A stretch of 64,000 bases of DNA, from the NCBI RefSeq assembly GCF_000420745.1, contig NZ_ATVN01000010.1, forward strand, positions 79,009-143,008, in the 5' to 3' direction. Position 1 is the first letter of the stretch; each line of letters opens with the position of its first letter. Shown here piece after piece: positions 47,351 through 58,149 of this stretch. A program made the position numbers and the translations under genes. Origin of the DNA: Pseudorhodobacter ferrugineus DSM 5888 (GTDB lineage: Bacteria; Pseudomonadota; Alphaproteobacteria; Rhodobacterales; Rhodobacteraceae). The notes beneath the pieces were generated by a model. It made no database searches, had not been told where the DNA came from, and saw only the letters and a program-made list of their open reading frames with translations.

Positions 47351-47863
47351 ATGTTCGACACGATGACAATGACCAAAGTAGTCGGGGCCGCTTGTGGCTC
47401 TCTTCTGGTATTCATGCTGGGGGGCTGGGCAGCTGACGCGCTTTATTCCACCGGCGGCCACGGGGGCGAAGGCGAACAGGCCTATACCATCGATACCGGC
47501 GCTGGCGAGGTGACCGAAGCCGCAGCAGAAGGCCCCGCCTTTGCAGAGCTTTATGCATCGGCTGACGTGGCAGCTGGTGAAAAAGTGTTCTCCAAATGCA
47601 AAGCCTGCCACAAGGTTGACGGCTCGGATGGCACAGGCCCGCATATCAATGGCGTGGTCGATCGGGTTAAGGGGGCCGTTGCAGGCTTTGGCTATTCGGA
47701 TGCGCTGCTTGCGATGTCCTCGGAAAGCTGGACACCTGAGAACCTTGACGGTTTCTTGTTAAGCCCAAAGAACTATATGCCCGGCACGAAGATGAGCTTT
47801 GCAGGCTTGCCGAAACCGGCGGACCGAGCAAATCTGATCGCTTGGCTGGCAACACAGCCGTAA
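47351..47863 (+). CDS. Membrane-anchored cytochrome c (c552/cy-like)
   Basis: 170 aa. N-terminal membrane helix (about residues 10-30), an acidic linker ([15 protein letters not shown]), then a class I cytochrome c domain with CKACH haem site (about 83-87) and Met ligand in MPGTKMSF. It resembles CycM-like anchored cytochromes carrying electrons to terminal oxidases. Start 47351 (MFDTMTM), with GAGGCG upstream; longer starts are possible. Strong terminator follows. Confidence 0.9.
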   Translation: MFDTMTMTKVVGAACGSLLVFMLGGWAADALYSTGGHGGEGEQAYTIDTGAGEVTEAAAEGPAFAELYASADVAAGEKVFSKCKACHKVDGSDGTGPHINGVVDRVKGAVAGFGYSDALLAMSSESWTPENLDGFLLSPKNYMPGTKMSFAGLPKPADRANLIAWLATQP

Positions 47864-47915
47864 CTTTTTCGTCGTTTTCTTTTGACACATTCGTAGTGCC
47901 GCCAGAAAGTTGTTC

Positions 47916-47950
47916 AAAGGCCGTCCCCTGGGGCGGCCTTTCGTGTTTTT
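47916..47950 (+). terminator. Terminator after the cytochrome c gene
   Basis: AAAGGCCG and CGGCCTTT pair, with an inner CCC/GGG extension, followed by CGTGTTTTT. Confidence 0.85.
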
Positions 47951-48042
47951 CGGACTATAATCACGCAAACGCAACTTGTTGCGGCTAGGGGTTACATTCT
48001 AGCATGACCCGCAAGAATGCGAGACGCAGCAGGGAGTATGAG

Positions 48043-49959
48043 ATGCCAGTGATTGAAACAGCGATCCCGTCCAAGATTACGCAGCGGGCCGATAGGTTGG
48101 CTAAGCTTGGGCTGATGGGTGGGGCCGTCATGTTGGCGCTGGCAGCCGCAACGGTGGCTGCGAATGCCGAAACCACTATCACGGCCCATGGCATTTCCAC
48201 GTTTGGCGAGCTGAAGTATCCAGCAGATTTCAAGCATCTGGACTATGTAAACCCCGACGCGCCCAAAGGTGGCGAGATTTCGGAATGGACCTCGGGCGGG
48301 TTTGACAGCATGAATCCCTATTCAATCAAGGGGCGGTCTGCGGCGCTGTCTTCGGCGGCGTTCGAATCGATCCTTGAGGGCACGGATGATGAGGTGGGGG
48401 CCAATTACTGCCTGCTGTGTTCCACGCTGGAATACCCCGAAGATCGGTCTTGGGTCATTTTCAACCTGCGCGACGATGTGATGTTTTCGAACGGCACGCC
48501 AATGACGGCCGAGGATGTGATGTTTTCTTACGAGGTTTTTTTGGCCAAGGGCCTGACCGATTTTCGCACTATCTTTGCCACCAAGGTCGAGAAGGTTGAG
48601 GCGCTTGATCCGTTGCGGGTAAAGTTCACCTTTAAGGCGGGCATCCCCACTCGGGATTTGCCGCAAGACGTGGGCGGGCTGCCTGTCTTGTCCAAGGCGC
48701 AATATGAAGCCGAGGGGCTGGACCTTGCCGAAAGTAACCTTACGCCCTTTTTGGGCACGGGCGCCTATGCTCTGGGGTCGATGCGGATTGGCGAGTCGGT
48801 GACCTATAAACGTAACCCCGATTATTGGGGCAAGGACCACCCGCTGCGGGTTGGCACCAACAACTTTGACAGCATTCGTATCGAGTATTTTGCTGACTAT
48901 GACGCGGCATTCGAAGGGTTCAAAGGCGGCAGTTATACGTTCCGCAATGAGGCATCTTCGATCAAATGGGCGACGGGGTATGATTTTCCGGCAGTTGAAA
49001 ATGGCCATATTATAAAGGCCGATCTGCCATCGGGGCAAAAATCGACGGGGCAGTCGTTTGTATTCAACCTGCGACGCGAAAAGTTCCAAGACCCGCGGGT
49101 ACGTGAGGCGATAGGGTTGATGTTCAACTTTGAATGGTCGAACGCCACGCTGTTTTACGGGATTTATGACCGGATCAATTCATATTGGGGCAACAGCTTT
49201 ATGGAGGCAACTGGTGTGCCATCGCCCGAAGAAGCGGCGCTTTTGCAGCCGCTGGTCGATGAGGGTTTGCTGGACGCGTCTGTTTTGACGGATGAGGCCT
49301 TGATGGCCCCTGTTTCGGGTGACCGGCAGTTGGACCGTGGCAATTTGCGCAAAGCATCGGCCTTGCTGGCGGATGCGGGTTGGATTGTTGGCGACGATGG
49401 GATGCGGCGCAACGACAAAGGCGAGGTGTTGCGCATCGAGTTTCTGGAGGACAGCCCGACCTTTGACCGCGTGATAAACCCCTTTGTCGAAAACCTGCGC
49501 AGTCTGGGTGTCGATGCGGTTTTGACGCGGGTCGACAACGCCCAGATGGAAGACCGCACCCGCCCGCCGAAATACGACTTTGATATCACGAACCATTTCG
49601 CCCAAACGGGTTATTTTTCGGGGACCGAATTGAAGCAGTATTACGGCGCTGACACGGCGGATGTGTCGTCATTCAATGCGATGGGGCTGAAAAGCAAAGC
49701 GGTGGACCGGATGATTGATCTGGTGCTGGCAGCAGATTCACTGGAAAGCCTGACCACGGCAACCAAGGCGCTGGACCGCGTGATGCGGTTGGAACGCTTC
49801 GGTATTTTCCAATGGTATAAGGGCAGTCATACGGTTGCTTATTACAATATGTATGAGCATCCGCAAACGTTGCCGCCCTATGCACTGGGCGAATTGAGTT
49901 TCTGGTGGTACAACGCGGAAAAGGCAGCCGCGCTAAAGGCGGCAGGCGTGCTGAAATAA
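48043..49959 (+). CDS. yejA: Extracellular solute-binding protein of a peptide ABC importer (YejA-like)
   Basis: 638 aa. Extended N-terminus then a signal sequence ending near AANA, and family-5 binding protein domain ([44 protein letters not shown]). Start 48043 (MPVIET) is preferred for GGGAG 6 bases before; 48004 is an alternative. It captures oligopeptides, microcin C-type molecules, or other peptides. First gene of the four-gene yejABEF order. Confidence 0.9.
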   Translation: MPVIETAIPSKITQRADRLAKLGLMGGAVMLALAAATVAANAETTITAHGISTFGELKYPADFKHLDYVNPDAPKGGEISEWTSGGFDSMNPYSIKGRSAALSSAAFESILEGTDDEVGANYCLLCSTLEYPEDRSWVIFNLRDDVMFSNGTPMTAEDVMFSYEVFLAKGLTDFRTIFATKVEKVEALDPLRVKFTFKAGIPTRDLPQDVGGLPVLSKAQYEAEGLDLAESNLTPFLGTGAYALGSMRIGESVTYKRNPDYWGKDHPLRVGTNNFDSIRIEYFADYDAAFEGFKGGSYTFRNEASSIKWATGYDFPAVENGHIIKADLPSGQKSTGQSFVFNLRREKFQDPRVREAIGLMFNFEWSNATLFYGIYDRINSYWGNSFMEATGVPSPEEAALLQPLVDEGLLDASVLTDEALMAPVSGDRQLDRGNLRKASALLADAGWIVGDDGMRRNDKGEVLRIEFLEDSPTFDRVINPFVENLRSLGVDAVLTRVDNAQMEDRTRPPKYDFDITNHFAQTGYFSGTELKQYYGADTADVSSFNAMGLKSKAVDRMIDLVLAADSLESLTTATKALDRVMRLERFGIFQWYKGSHTVAYYNMYEHPQTLPPYALGELSFWWYNAEKAAALKAAGVLK

Positions 49960-49984
49960 CAATAAAAAACGGCAGGTAAGCAGT

Positions 49985-51061
49985 ATGGGTGCCTATATCC
50001 TTCGGCGGTTGTTGTTGATCATTCCCACCTTGTTGGGGATTATGATCATCAACTTTGCGATGGTTCAATTCGTGCCAGGCGGCCCGATTGAGCAGATTTT
50101 GGCACGGCTGGACGGTGGCGGTGACGCGCTGCAAGGAATTTCGGGGTCGGGCGATGCTGGCACTGAAAACACTAGCGGCAGCGAGTATCTGGGCGCGCGC
50201 GGCCTGCCACCTGAATTTATTGCCGAGTTGGAAAAGCAGTTCGGGTTCGACAAGCCGCCGTTGCAGCGATTCCTTGATATGCTGTGGAACTATGCGCGGT
50301 TTGATTTTGGCGAAAGCTATTTCCGGTCAATTTCCGTAACGGATCTGGTGCTGGAAAAGATGCCGGTGTCGATCAGTCTGGGACTATGGTCGACGTTGAT
50401 TGCGTATTTGGTGTCGATCCCTTTGGGCATTCGCAAAGCGGTGCGCGATGGTACGCCGTTTGATACATGGACATCGGGCGCTATCATCGTGGCCTATGCG
50501 ATACCCGGGTTTTTGTTTGCAATTCTGCTTTTGGTGCTGTTCGCGGGCGGGTCCTATTGGAAGATTTTCCCGCTGCGCGGCCTGACATCCGAGGGGTTTT
50601 CAGACCTGTCGCTGATGGGAAAGGCGCTGGATTATATGTGGCATATGGCGCTGCCGATACTCGCTTCCACTATCGCGAGTTTTGCCACCCTGACCCTGCT
50701 GACCAAGAACAGCTTTCTGGATGAGATTGGCAAGCAATATGTGATGACCGCCAAGGCCAAGGGGCTGTCGGAAAGTCGGGTTTTGTACGGGCACGTTTTT
50801 CGCAACGCGATGCTTATTGTGATTGCGGGGTTTCCGGCGGCGTTTGTGTCGATCTTTTTCGGGCAAAGCCTGATTATCGAGACAATTTTCTCGCTGGATG
50901 GTTTGGGGCAGATGGGGTTTAAGGCCGTGGTGGAACGCGATTACCCCGTGATGTTTGGTACGCTTTATGCTTTTGGGATCATGGGGTTGCTGGTTGGGAT
51001 CATTTCAGACCTGATGTATGTTTGGATTGACCCGCGCATTGATTTTGAGGGGCGCGGCTGA
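49985..51061 (+). CDS. yejB: Peptide ABC transporter permease (YejB-like)
   Basis: 358 aa. Six membrane helices; binding-protein-dependent permease EAA region ([35 protein letters not shown]) couples to YejF. Starts 25 bases after yejA; its stop overlaps the next ATG by one base (TGATG). Confidence 0.93.
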   Translation: MGAYILRRLLLIIPTLLGIMIINFAMVQFVPGGPIEQILARLDGGGDALQGISGSGDAGTENTSGSEYLGARGLPPEFIAELEKQFGFDKPPLQRFLDMLWNYARFDFGESYFRSISVTDLVLEKMPVSISLGLWSTLIAYLVSIPLGIRKAVRDGTPFDTWTSGAIIVAYAIPGFLFAILLLVLFAGGSYWKIFPLRGLTSEGFSDLSLMGKALDYMWHMALPILASTIASFATLTLLTKNSFLDEIGKQYVMTAKAKGLSESRVLYGHVFRNAMLIVIAGFPAAFVSIFFGQSLIIETIFSLDGLGQMGFKAVVERDYPVMFGTLYAFGIMGLLVGIISDLMYVWIDPRIDFEGRG

Positions 51062-52161
51062 TGGCTCTTTCCCCACTGAATCAACGCCGCTGGCGCAATT
51101 TCAAGGCCAATCGTCGGGCGTTTTGGTCGCTGTGGCTGCTGTTGGTGCTGTACGGGCTGTCACTGTTTGCCGAGGTGCTGGCAAATGACAAGCCGCTGCT
51201 GGTCAGCTATCGCGGGGATATTCGCGCGCCGTTTTTGCAGTTTTATCCCGAAACCGCCTTTGGTGGCGATTTCCGGACCGAGGCGAAATACCGCGACCCC
51301 GAGGTGCGTTGCCTGATCCGGTCAGGCGGGGTCGAGGCGTGTCTGGATTATCCTGACGCGTCACTCGCCGCGTTGGAGGCGGGCACGCTTGAGGGTACGG
51401 AAATGGGCTGGGTTTTGTGGCCGCCCATTCCGTACAGTTTTAACACCATTAACGATATCGGCCGCGCGGCCCCCAGCCCGCCCGATACGAACCATTGGCT
51501 GGGGACAGATGATACCGCGCGCGACGTGACGGCAAGGGTTATTTACGGCTTCCGGCTGTCGGTGTCGTTTGCACTGATCGTGACATTTCTGACCTCGGTC
51601 ATCGGGGTCGCGGCAGGGGCTGTGCAGGGGTATTTCGGCGGCTGGGTCGACCTGATTTTTCAGCGGGTGCTAGAGATTTGGGGATCAACCCCCAGCCTTT
51701 ACATCATCATCATCGTCGCTGCGATTTGGCGGATGAATTTCTGGCTGCTGGTGGGGTTGATGGTGCTGTTCGGTTGGACGTCGCTTGTGGGTGTAGTGCG
51801 GGCCGAATTTCTGCGCGCGCGGAATTTTGAATATGTCCGCGCGGCCCGCGCACTGGGCGTATCGGACCGCGTGATCATGTTCCGCCACGTGCTGCCCAAT
51901 GCGATGGTCGCCACGTTGACCATGCTGCCGTTCATCATCACGGGCACGATTGGGTCGCTGGCGGTACTGGATTTCCTTGGCTTTGGTCTACCTGCATCCG
52001 CACCGTCGCTGGGAGAGTTGACCCTGCAAGCCAAGCAAAACCTGCAAGCGCCATGGCTTGCGTTTACGGCATTCGCTGTGTTCGCGATCATGTTGTCGCT
52101 GCTGGTGTTCATCTTTGAAGGCGTGCGCGATGCCTTTGACCCGCGAAAGACCTTTCAATGA
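51061..52161 (+). CDS. yejE: Peptide ABC transporter permease (YejE-like)
   Basis: 366 aa. A short N-terminal helix, large periplasmic loop (about 45-150) and a DppC-type permease domain (RARNFEYVRAARALGVSDRVIMFRHVLPNA, about 250-280). It overlaps both neighbours (TGATG and ATGA), typical of a tightly coupled operon. Confidence 0.93.
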   Translation: MALSPLNQRRWRNFKANRRAFWSLWLLLVLYGLSLFAEVLANDKPLLVSYRGDIRAPFLQFYPETAFGGDFRTEAKYRDPEVRCLIRSGGVEACLDYPDASLAALEAGTLEGTEMGWVLWPPIPYSFNTINDIGRAAPSPPDTNHWLGTDDTARDVTARVIYGFRLSVSFALIVTFLTSVIGVAAGAVQGYFGGWVDLIFQRVLEIWGSTPSLYIIIIVAAIWRMNFWLLVGLMVLFGWTSLVGVVRAEFLRARNFEYVRAARALGVSDRVIMFRHVLPNAMVATLTMLPFIITGTIGSLAVLDFLGFGLPASAPSLGELTLQAKQNLQAPWLAFTAFAVFAIMLSLLVFIFEGVRDAFDPRKTFQ

Positions 52162-53765
52162 CTGAAACTGTTCTATCCGTAGACAACCTGAAGGTCGGCT
52201 TTCGGCAGGATGGCCGCGTTATTCAGGCCGTCAAAGGCGTGTCATTCACCGTGGCCAAAGGCGAAACCGTGGCGCTGGTGGGCGAAAGCGGGTCTGGCAA
52301 ATCGGTCACAGCACTGTCGACCGTGTCGCTGCTGCCCGCTAGTGCCGAGGTGTCGGGGTCTATCCTGTACAACGGCACCCAGATGGTCGGGGCGCCCGAG
52401 GCGGATTTGCGGCGTGTGCGCGGCAACGACATCAGCTTTATTTTCCAAGAGCCGATGACCAGCCTGAACCCGTTGCACACCATTGAAACCCAATTGGCCG
52501 AAAGTTTAGACCTGCACCAGGGCCTTGATGGTGCCGCAGCGCGGGCGCGAATTTTGGAGCTGCTGGATAAGGTTGGCATTCGCGATGCAGAAAGCCGTTT
52601 GGGGGCGTATCCGCATCAGCTGTCGGGTGGGCAACGCCAGCGGGTGATGATTGCGATGGCGCTGGCCAACGGGCCGGAATTGCTGATCGCGGATGAACCT
52701 ACAACGGCACTGGATGTGACGATTCAAGCGCAAATCCTTGACCTGTTGGCCGAGCTGAAGCGGGCCGAGGGCCTAAGCTTGTTGTTCATCACCCATGATC
52801 TTGGTATCGTCCGCCGCATCGCTGATCGGGTTTGCGTGATGCAAGGCGGCGAGATTGTGGAGCAAGGGTCCACGGCGGAAATCTTTGCCAACCCGCAGCA
52901 CACCTATACCAAAACGCTGCTGGAGGCCGAACCCAAGGGTCGCCCCGAATCTGCGCCGGAGTGTGGCGAGGAAATCGTGCGCACCGAAAATCTGCGCGTC
53001 TGGTTCCCCATTCATCGCGGGTTTCTGCGCAAAGTCGTGGGTCATGTGAAGGCGGTGAACGCGGCCAGCGTTTCTGTGCGGGCAGGCGAAACCTTGGGCA
53101 TTGTGGGCGAAAGCGGGTCGGGGAAGACCACGCTTGCGCTAGCGATTTTGCGGTTGATCCCGTCGGATGGGCCGATTGTGTTGATGGGCCAGAATATTCA
53201 AAACTGGCCTGCCAAGCAAATGCGCGAGCTGCGCAAGAAAATGCAGGTAGTGTTCCAAGACCCGTATGGCAGCCTGTCGCCGCGCATGACCATCGAACAG
53301 ATCATCGCCGAAGGTTTGGGTGTGCATGGCACCGCCAAGGGGCAAGACCACCGCCAAATGGTTGCCGATATTATGACCGAGGTGGGTTTGGACTCGGCCA
53401 CAATGGGCCGTTATCCCCATGAATTTTCGGGTGGGCAGCGGCAACGGGTGGCAATTGCCCGCGCGATGATTTTGCGTCCGAAACTGGTGCTTCTGGATGA
53501 ACCGACCAGCGCCTTGGATATGACTGTTCAGGTGCAAATCGTGGAATTGCTGCGCGATTTGCAACGCAAACAGGGCTTGGCCTATCTGTTTATCAGCCAT
53601 GATTTGCGGGTTGTACGGGCCTTGGCGCATAAGGTCATTGTTATGAAGCAAGGCGATGTGGTGGAGCAAGGGATTGGGGCACAGGTGTTTGACGACCCGC
53701 AGACCGACTATACCAAAGCCTTGATGGGGGCAGCGTTTGGGCAGAACACCACCAAGGGGCCTTGA
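52158..53765 (+). CDS. yejF: Peptide ABC transporter, duplicated ATPase (YejF-like)
   Basis: 535 aa with two ATPase domains: Walker A GESGSGKS (about 41) and GESGSGKT (about 316), signatures LSGGQRQRV and FSGGQRQRV, and Walker B LLIADEP and LVLLDEP. It energises YejB/YejE. Ends overlapping the glycosyltransferase start (TGATG). Confidence 0.95.
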   Translation: MTETVLSVDNLKVGFRQDGRVIQAVKGVSFTVAKGETVALVGESGSGKSVTALSTVSLLPASAEVSGSILYNGTQMVGAPEADLRRVRGNDISFIFQEPMTSLNPLHTIETQLAESLDLHQGLDGAAARARILELLDKVGIRDAESRLGAYPHQLSGGQRQRVMIAMALANGPELLIADEPTTALDVTIQAQILDLLAELKRAEGLSLLFITHDLGIVRRIADRVCVMQGGEIVEQGSTAEIFANPQHTYTKTLLEAEPKGRPESAPECGEEIVRTENLRVWFPIHRGFLRKVVGHVKAVNAASVSVRAGETLGIVGESGSGKTTLALAILRLIPSDGPIVLMGQNIQNWPAKQMRELRKKMQVVFQDPYGSLSPRMTIEQIIAEGLGVHGTAKGQDHRQMVADIMTEVGLDSATMGRYPHEFSGGQRQRVAIARAMILRPKLVLLDEPTSALDMTVQVQIVELLRDLQRKQGLAYLFISHDLRVVRALAHKVIVMKQGDVVEQGIGAQVFDDPQTDYTKALMGAAFGQNTTKGP

Positions 53766-54994
53766 TGAAAATTCTTTTCGTGCATCAGAATTTTCCGGGC
53801 CAGTTTTTGTATCTGGCCCCAGCTTTGCAGGCGCGGGGGCATGAATGCCGTGCGCTGACGGATGTGGTGAACAAACGTGATTTCAAAATCCCATTTTCTC
53901 GCTATCGCCACTATGCGCCTGCGCCTGACCCCAAGGCCACGCGGTTGGGGCGCAATTTCACCCAGATGTCGGATCGCGGGGTATCGGCTGCGCGGGCTTG
54001 CTTGCAATTGCGTGACAAGCATGGCTATCGGCCCGATGTCATCTTTGGCCATTCCGGTTGGGGGGAGACGTTGTTTTTGAAAGAGATTTGGCCCGAAGCC
54101 AAGTTGATCGTCTATGCCGAGTTTTACTATCGCGGGGTGGACCGCGATGTCGGTTTTGACCCTGAGTTTTCGCGGGCAGGGTTTGATGCAGTGATGACAG
54201 CGCAGGCACGCGCCGCGCATTTGGGGCAATCCTTGATGCATGCCGATGCGGGGCTTTCGCCGACCCAGTGGCAAGCCAGCACCTATCCGCCTGCATTGCA
54301 GCCACTGATCAAGGTGATTTTCGACGGGGTGAATACCGAAGTGATGGCCCCGAACCCCAAGGCCAGTATGAAGTTGCCCAATGGCAAGGTGCTGTACGCA
54401 GGCGATGAGGTGCTGACCTTTGTAAACCGCAATCTGGAACCGTACCGCGGCTATCATACGTTCATGCGGGCGCTGCCTGATGTGATGGCGGCGCGGCCTG
54501 CAGCGCAGGTGGTGATCGTGGGGGGAGATGACGTCAGCTATGGGGCTGCGGCCCCTGCCGGTCAAACGTGGAAACAGATGTTTCTGGATGAGGTGAAGGA
54601 CCGGCTGGACCTGAGCCGCGTGCATTTCCTTGGCAAAGTGCCCTATGCGCAGTTTGTGGCGCTGATGCAAATCAGCCGCGCGCATGCTTATCTGACCTAT
54701 CCGTTCGTGTTGTCTTGGTCGATGCTAGAGGCGATGTCGGCGGGGGCATTTGTCATCGGGTCAAAATCGGCGCCCGTCGAGGAGTTGATTGAAGACGGCG
54801 TGAATGGTCGCTTGGTTGATTTCTTTGATATCAAGGGGTGGTCAGACGCTTTGACCGAAGCGCTGGCAGAGCCAGAGCGGTTTAAACCCCAGCGCAATGC
54901 CGCGCGGCAGACTATTTTGGACAATTACGACCTTCAAAATGTCTGCATGCCGCGCATGGTTGATTACGTCGAAAGTTTTGGACCGAGGTCTTAG
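53765..54994 (+). CDS. Glycosyltransferase, family 4/1 (GT-B fold)
   Basis: 409 aa. [17 protein letters not shown] at the N-terminus and SKSAPVEELIEDGVNGRLVD (about 340-360, the E-x(7)-E-type donor site) near the C-terminus. The wording resembles surface polysaccharide glycosyltransferases. Its start overlaps yejF by one base (TGATG), so it is translationally coupled, which is odd for a polysaccharide enzyme. Confidence 0.88.
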   Translation: MKILFVHQNFPGQFLYLAPALQARGHECRALTDVVNKRDFKIPFSRYRHYAPAPDPKATRLGRNFTQMSDRGVSAARACLQLRDKHGYRPDVIFGHSGWGETLFLKEIWPEAKLIVYAEFYYRGVDRDVGFDPEFSRAGFDAVMTAQARAAHLGQSLMHADAGLSPTQWQASTYPPALQPLIKVIFDGVNTEVMAPNPKASMKLPNGKVLYAGDEVLTFVNRNLEPYRGYHTFMRALPDVMAARPAAQVVIVGGDDVSYGAAAPAGQTWKQMFLDEVKDRLDLSRVHFLGKVPYAQFVALMQISRAHAYLTYPFVLSWSMLEAMSAGAFVIGSKSAPVEELIEDGVNGRLVDFFDIKGWSDALTEALAEPERFKPQRNAARQTILDNYDLQNVCMPRMVDYVESFGPRS

Positions 54995-55005
54995 ACCACA
55001 AAACC

Positions 55006-56361
55006 TTAAACCGCTGCCGAATGCTGTGCCTTGGCGTGATCATAGGCGTCAAAGGCGCGGGCAATCATGCGGGTCAGTGGGCGCGCGCGGGGCGGGATGG
55101 CAAAGCCGTCATCCGTTACAGTCACCATATCTCCAAAGGTTGCCTTGGCCGACTGGAACATCGTCTCTACCGCCTCGGGCGAAGTGTCGAAATCGCGCAG
55201 CAACTCAGTCTTGTCTATGCGGAAATCACACATCAACGCCTCGATTATCCGCGCGCGCAGCAAATCCTCGCCCGCAAAGATATGGCCGCGATGCACCGAA
55301 AAATGGCCGTCGCGGATCGCCTTGGTGTGGGCTGCGGTTGCACTGGCGTTCTGGGCAAACCCTTGCGGAAAGCGCGAGATGGAAGACGCGCCAAGCCCGA
55401 TCAGGGCCGCTGCGGTATCATCTGTGTAGCCCTGAAAGTTCCGGCGCAGCGTGCCATTGGCTTGGGCAATCGCCAAGCCATCGGTGGGGCGGGCAAAGTG
55501 GTCGATGCCAATTTCGCTATAGCCATCCCATGCAAACAATTCCCGCGCGGTATCAAACAAAGATAAGCGATCTTCCGCACCAGGTAGCTTGTCGGACGGA
55601 ATAAGCTGTTGGCGGCGGCTCATCCAAGGGACATGCGCATAGCCGTAAAGCGCCACGCGGTCAGGTGACAAAGTCAGCAACTTTTGCACCGAATCGGCGA
55701 TACGCGCGTTTGTCTGATTTGGCAGACCATACAGAATATCCGCATTCAGGCTGGCGATGCCGCGATCACGAATCATATCCACAACTTGTTTGGTCAGCTC
55801 ATAGCTTTGTTCGCGTCCAATCAACTTTTGGATTTCGGGATCAAAGTCTTGTACCCCGATAGAGGCGCGGTTCATCCCCGCAGCGGCCAGCGCATCAAGG
55901 CGCTCGGAGTCGACTTCGTTGGGATCAATTTCTACCGAAAACTCGCCACCCTTTGCCAGCGGCACGGCGTCGAATACTTGATCGGCAAGGCCGCGCATCA
56001 GGTCGGGCGACAAAAGCGTAGGCGTGCCCCCCCCCCAATGCAGACGTGAAAGGGTAACGCCGGGGGCCAAATGGCGATGCAAAAGCGCGATTTCCGCCTT
56101 TAACATGTCGGCATAGGCCACAACGGGAGCATCCGAGGAAGTTCCCTGCGTGCGGCAGGCGCAGAACCAACACAAGCGGCGACAGAACGGCACATGGATA
56201 TAAAGCGAGATCGACGCACCCGCAGGCACCGCCTCTATCCATTCGGCAAACTGTCCAGGCCCCACGCCCGGCGCGAAATGCGGCGCGGTAGGATAGCTAG
56301 TATAACGGGGTGCGCGCGCGTCAAATAGTCCGAGCCGCTTGAGATCTGATTGTATGTTCAT
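55006..56361 (-). CDS. hemN: Oxygen-independent coproporphyrinogen III oxidase (radical SAM)
   Basis: 451 aa. Radical-SAM cluster cysteines Cys60, Cys64 and Cys67 in VPFCRRLCWFCAC with further Cys69; SAM-binding GGGTPT; HemN C-terminal domain. It converts coproporphyrinogen III without oxygen in anaerobic haem synthesis. Start at 56361 (MNIQSD) avoids the FNR box; a longer frame at 56403 would overlap it. Divergent from fnrL. Confidence 0.95.
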   Translation of the reverse strand: MNIQSDLKRLGLFDARAPRYTSYPTAPHFAPGVGPGQFAEWIEAVPAGASISLYIHVPFCRRLCWFCACRTQGTSSDAPVVAYADMLKAEIALLHRHLAPGVTLSRLHWGGGTPTLLSPDLMRGLADQVFDAVPLAKGGEFSVEIDPNEVDSERLDALAAAGMNRASIGVQDFDPEIQKLIGREQSYELTKQVVDMIRDRGIASLNADILYGLPNQTNARIADSVQKLLTLSPDRVALYGYAHVPWMSRRQQLIPSDKLPGAEDRLSLFDTARELFAWDGYSEIGIDHFARPTDGLAIAQANGTLRRNFQGYTDDTAAALIGLGASSISRFPQGFAQNASATAAHTKAIRDGHFSVHRGHIFAGEDLLRARIIEALMCDFRIDKTELLRDFDTSPEAVETMFQSAKATFGDMVTVTDDGFAIPPRARPLTRMIARAFDAYDHAKAQHSAAV

Positions 56362-56396
56362 ATTTGGAGCATTGCCGTATACACTTTTGCAGAACA

Positions 56397-56410
56397 TTGA
56401 CACAGATCAA
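56397..56410. promoter_or_regulatory. FNR box between hemN and fnrL
   Basis: TTGACACAGATCAA matches the FNR consensus TTGAT-N4-ATCAA with one mismatch. It lies 36 bases upstream of hemN and 14 bases upstream of fnrL, so FnrL may activate hemN and repress its own gene. Confidence 0.8.
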
Positions 56411-56424
56411 ATCGAGACTCGAAT

Positions 56425-57171
56425 ATGCCTACCTTGGACACGCTTTCCTTTTCCCATGATTGTGGCGACTGCCCAATCCGCCACCGTGCCGTGTGCGCGC
56501 GCTGCGAAGGGGATGAGCTGGACCGGCTGGAGCAGATAAAATACTATCGCAGCTATCAGGCAGGCCAAACGGTGATCTGGTCTGGTGACAGGATGGATTT
56601 TGTGGCGTCTGTGGTGACGGGTGTAGCGACCCTGAGCCAGACAATGGAGGACGGGCGGCGGCAGATGGTCGGCCTGTTGTTGCCGTCTGACTTTGTCGGT
56701 CGCCCAGGGCGGGATACTGTCGCCTATGATGTGACGGCGACGACCGATCTTGTCATGTGTTGTTTCCGCAAGAAACCGTTTGAGGAAATGATGCTGACGA
56801 CGCCGCATGTCGGCCAGAGGTTGTTGGAAATGACGCTGGACGAACTGGATTCGGCGCGGGAGTGGATGCTGCTTTTGGGCCGCAAGACAGCGCGGGAAAA
56901 GATTGCCAGCCTGTTGTCGATTATTGCGCGTCGTGATGCAAGCCTTGCGGTCAAGCAACCCTCAAAACGGTTGGTGTTTGATTTGCCGCTGACACGGGAA
57001 GAAATGGCAGATTATCTGGGCCTTACCCTGGAAACCGTTTCGCGCCAGATGTCGGCACTGCGCAAGGATAAGGTGATTTCGCTTGATGGCAAACGCCATG
57101 TCACGATCGAGGACTTTGACGCGCTGCAAGAAGCCGCAGGCGATGACAGCGATGGCGGAATGCTTGTTTGA
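56425..57171 (+). CDS. fnrL: FNR-type oxygen-sensing regulator
   Basis: 248 aa. N-terminal cluster cysteines Cys13, Cys16, Cys24 and Cys27 in CGDCPIRHRAVCARC, with a fourth ligand candidate in DLVMCCFRK (about 111-112). CRP-like cyclic-nucleotide fold without ligand residues, and HTH with ETVSRQMSAL (E-x(3)-SR). It senses oxygen through a [4Fe-4S] cluster and controls anaerobic genes. Divergent from hemN. Confidence 0.95.
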   Translation: MPTLDTLSFSHDCGDCPIRHRAVCARCEGDELDRLEQIKYYRSYQAGQTVIWSGDRMDFVASVVTGVATLSQTMEDGRRQMVGLLLPSDFVGRPGRDTVAYDVTATTDLVMCCFRKKPFEEMMLTTPHVGQRLLEMTLDELDSAREWMLLLGRKTAREKIASLLSIIARRDASLAVKQPSKRLVFDLPLTREEMADYLGLTLETVSRQMSALRKDKVISLDGKRHVTIEDFDALQEAAGDDSDGGMLV

Positions 57172-57228
57172 TCTTGTTTGCCTCCCCCTGACGCGTTGGG
57201 GTGGCTAAAATCAGGAAAAATTTACAGG

Positions 57229-57243
57229 TTAAGATCACCTTCA
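57229..57243 (+). promoter_or_regulatory. CtrA-like box upstream of motB
   Basis: TTAA-N7-TTCA with one mismatch to the CtrA consensus TTAA-N7-TTAA, 35 bases upstream of motB. CtrA controls flagellar genes in Rhodobacterales. Confidence 0.45.
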
Positions 57244-57277
57244 CCGCTTTCGGGTAAACCTGACCGTGGGTGAATAA

Positions 57278-58108
57278 ATGGGTGATGTGATGGACGGGCA
57301 ATCAAATGCCAGACCAGTCATCATTAAGCGAAAGAAGATTATTCAAGGTGGCGGGCACCACGGTGGGGCGTGGAAAGTGGCCTATGCTGACTTTGTGACG
57401 GCTATGATGGCCTTCTTTATGCTTATGTGGCTGCTGAATGCGACAACTGAAAAGCAACGAAAAGGGCTGGCTGATTATTTCAGCCCGACGATTCCGGTGA
57501 ACCGGATTTCCGGCGGGGGCGATGGTGCCTTTGGCGGCGACAGTGTGACTGCCCAAGGCGAACAACCCGAAAGCGGTATGGGGGCAGTAAATGCCTATTC
57601 GGCGGCAAGTGAGTCTGGCGCCGGAACCGACCAAGCCTTGCAAGCGCAAGCGGCCGAAATAGAAAAGGCGCTGAATGCACGAAGTGGCGAGAGCATGACG
57701 ATGGAGCGCGCGTTGCGCCATGTCGTGACAAAAGTCACGGATGAGGGTTTGGTGATTGAGGTTTTTGATTTGGCGGATGCACCCTTGTTTGATGGTTTGA
57801 CAGCAACTCCGTCGCCCGTAACCAAGGATATCGCCGCGCTGATTGCCGAAGTCCTTTCGATCACGAGTAACAAGCTTGCTGTGAATGGTTTTGTGCGGTC
57901 ATTTCCGATTACTTTGATCGAAAACCCCGCTTGGGCCATGTCTGCTGCGCGCGCGCAAGCGATGCGTGTGTTGCTGCAAGACGCTGGAGTTGATTCGGAC
58001 AAAATCGCCAGGATTGGTGGATTTGCAGACCGCAAGCCTGTCACGGCTAACCCCGTGGCCATACGCAACAACCGTTTGGAGGTGGTTTTGCTGCGGCGAG
58101 ATAGGTGA
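57278..58108 (+). CDS. motB: Flagellar motor protein MotB
   Basis: 276 aa. One membrane helix with the stator Asp38 (AYADFVTAMMAFFMLMW), a linker, and a C-terminal OmpA-like peptidoglycan-binding domain (about 160-270). MotB forms the stator with MotA, which is not in the window. Start 57278 or 57290 (MDGQSN). Start of the flagellar cluster visible here. Confidence 0.92.
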   Translation: MGDVMDGQSNARPVIIKRKKIIQGGGHHGGAWKVAYADFVTAMMAFFMLMWLLNATTEKQRKGLADYFSPTIPVNRISGGGDGAFGGDSVTAQGEQPESGMGAVNAYSAASESGAGTDQALQAQAAEIEKALNARSGESMTMERALRHVVTKVTDEGLVIEVFDLADAPLFDGLTATPSPVTKDIAALIAEVLSITSNKLAVNGFVRSFPITLIENPAWAMSAARAQAMRVLLQDAGVDSDKIARIGGFADRKPVTANPVAIRNNRLEVVLLRRDR

Positions 58109-58149
58109 AATCAGAGACTTATGCGAGAAATAGGATCAACTTTTACATG

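Noticed and set aside
57181..57277. Possible hairpin CCCC/GGGG and CAGGTT/AACCTG in the fnrL-motB gap
   Set aside because: The stems are short with long loops and no U-tract; only the CtrA-like box was kept.
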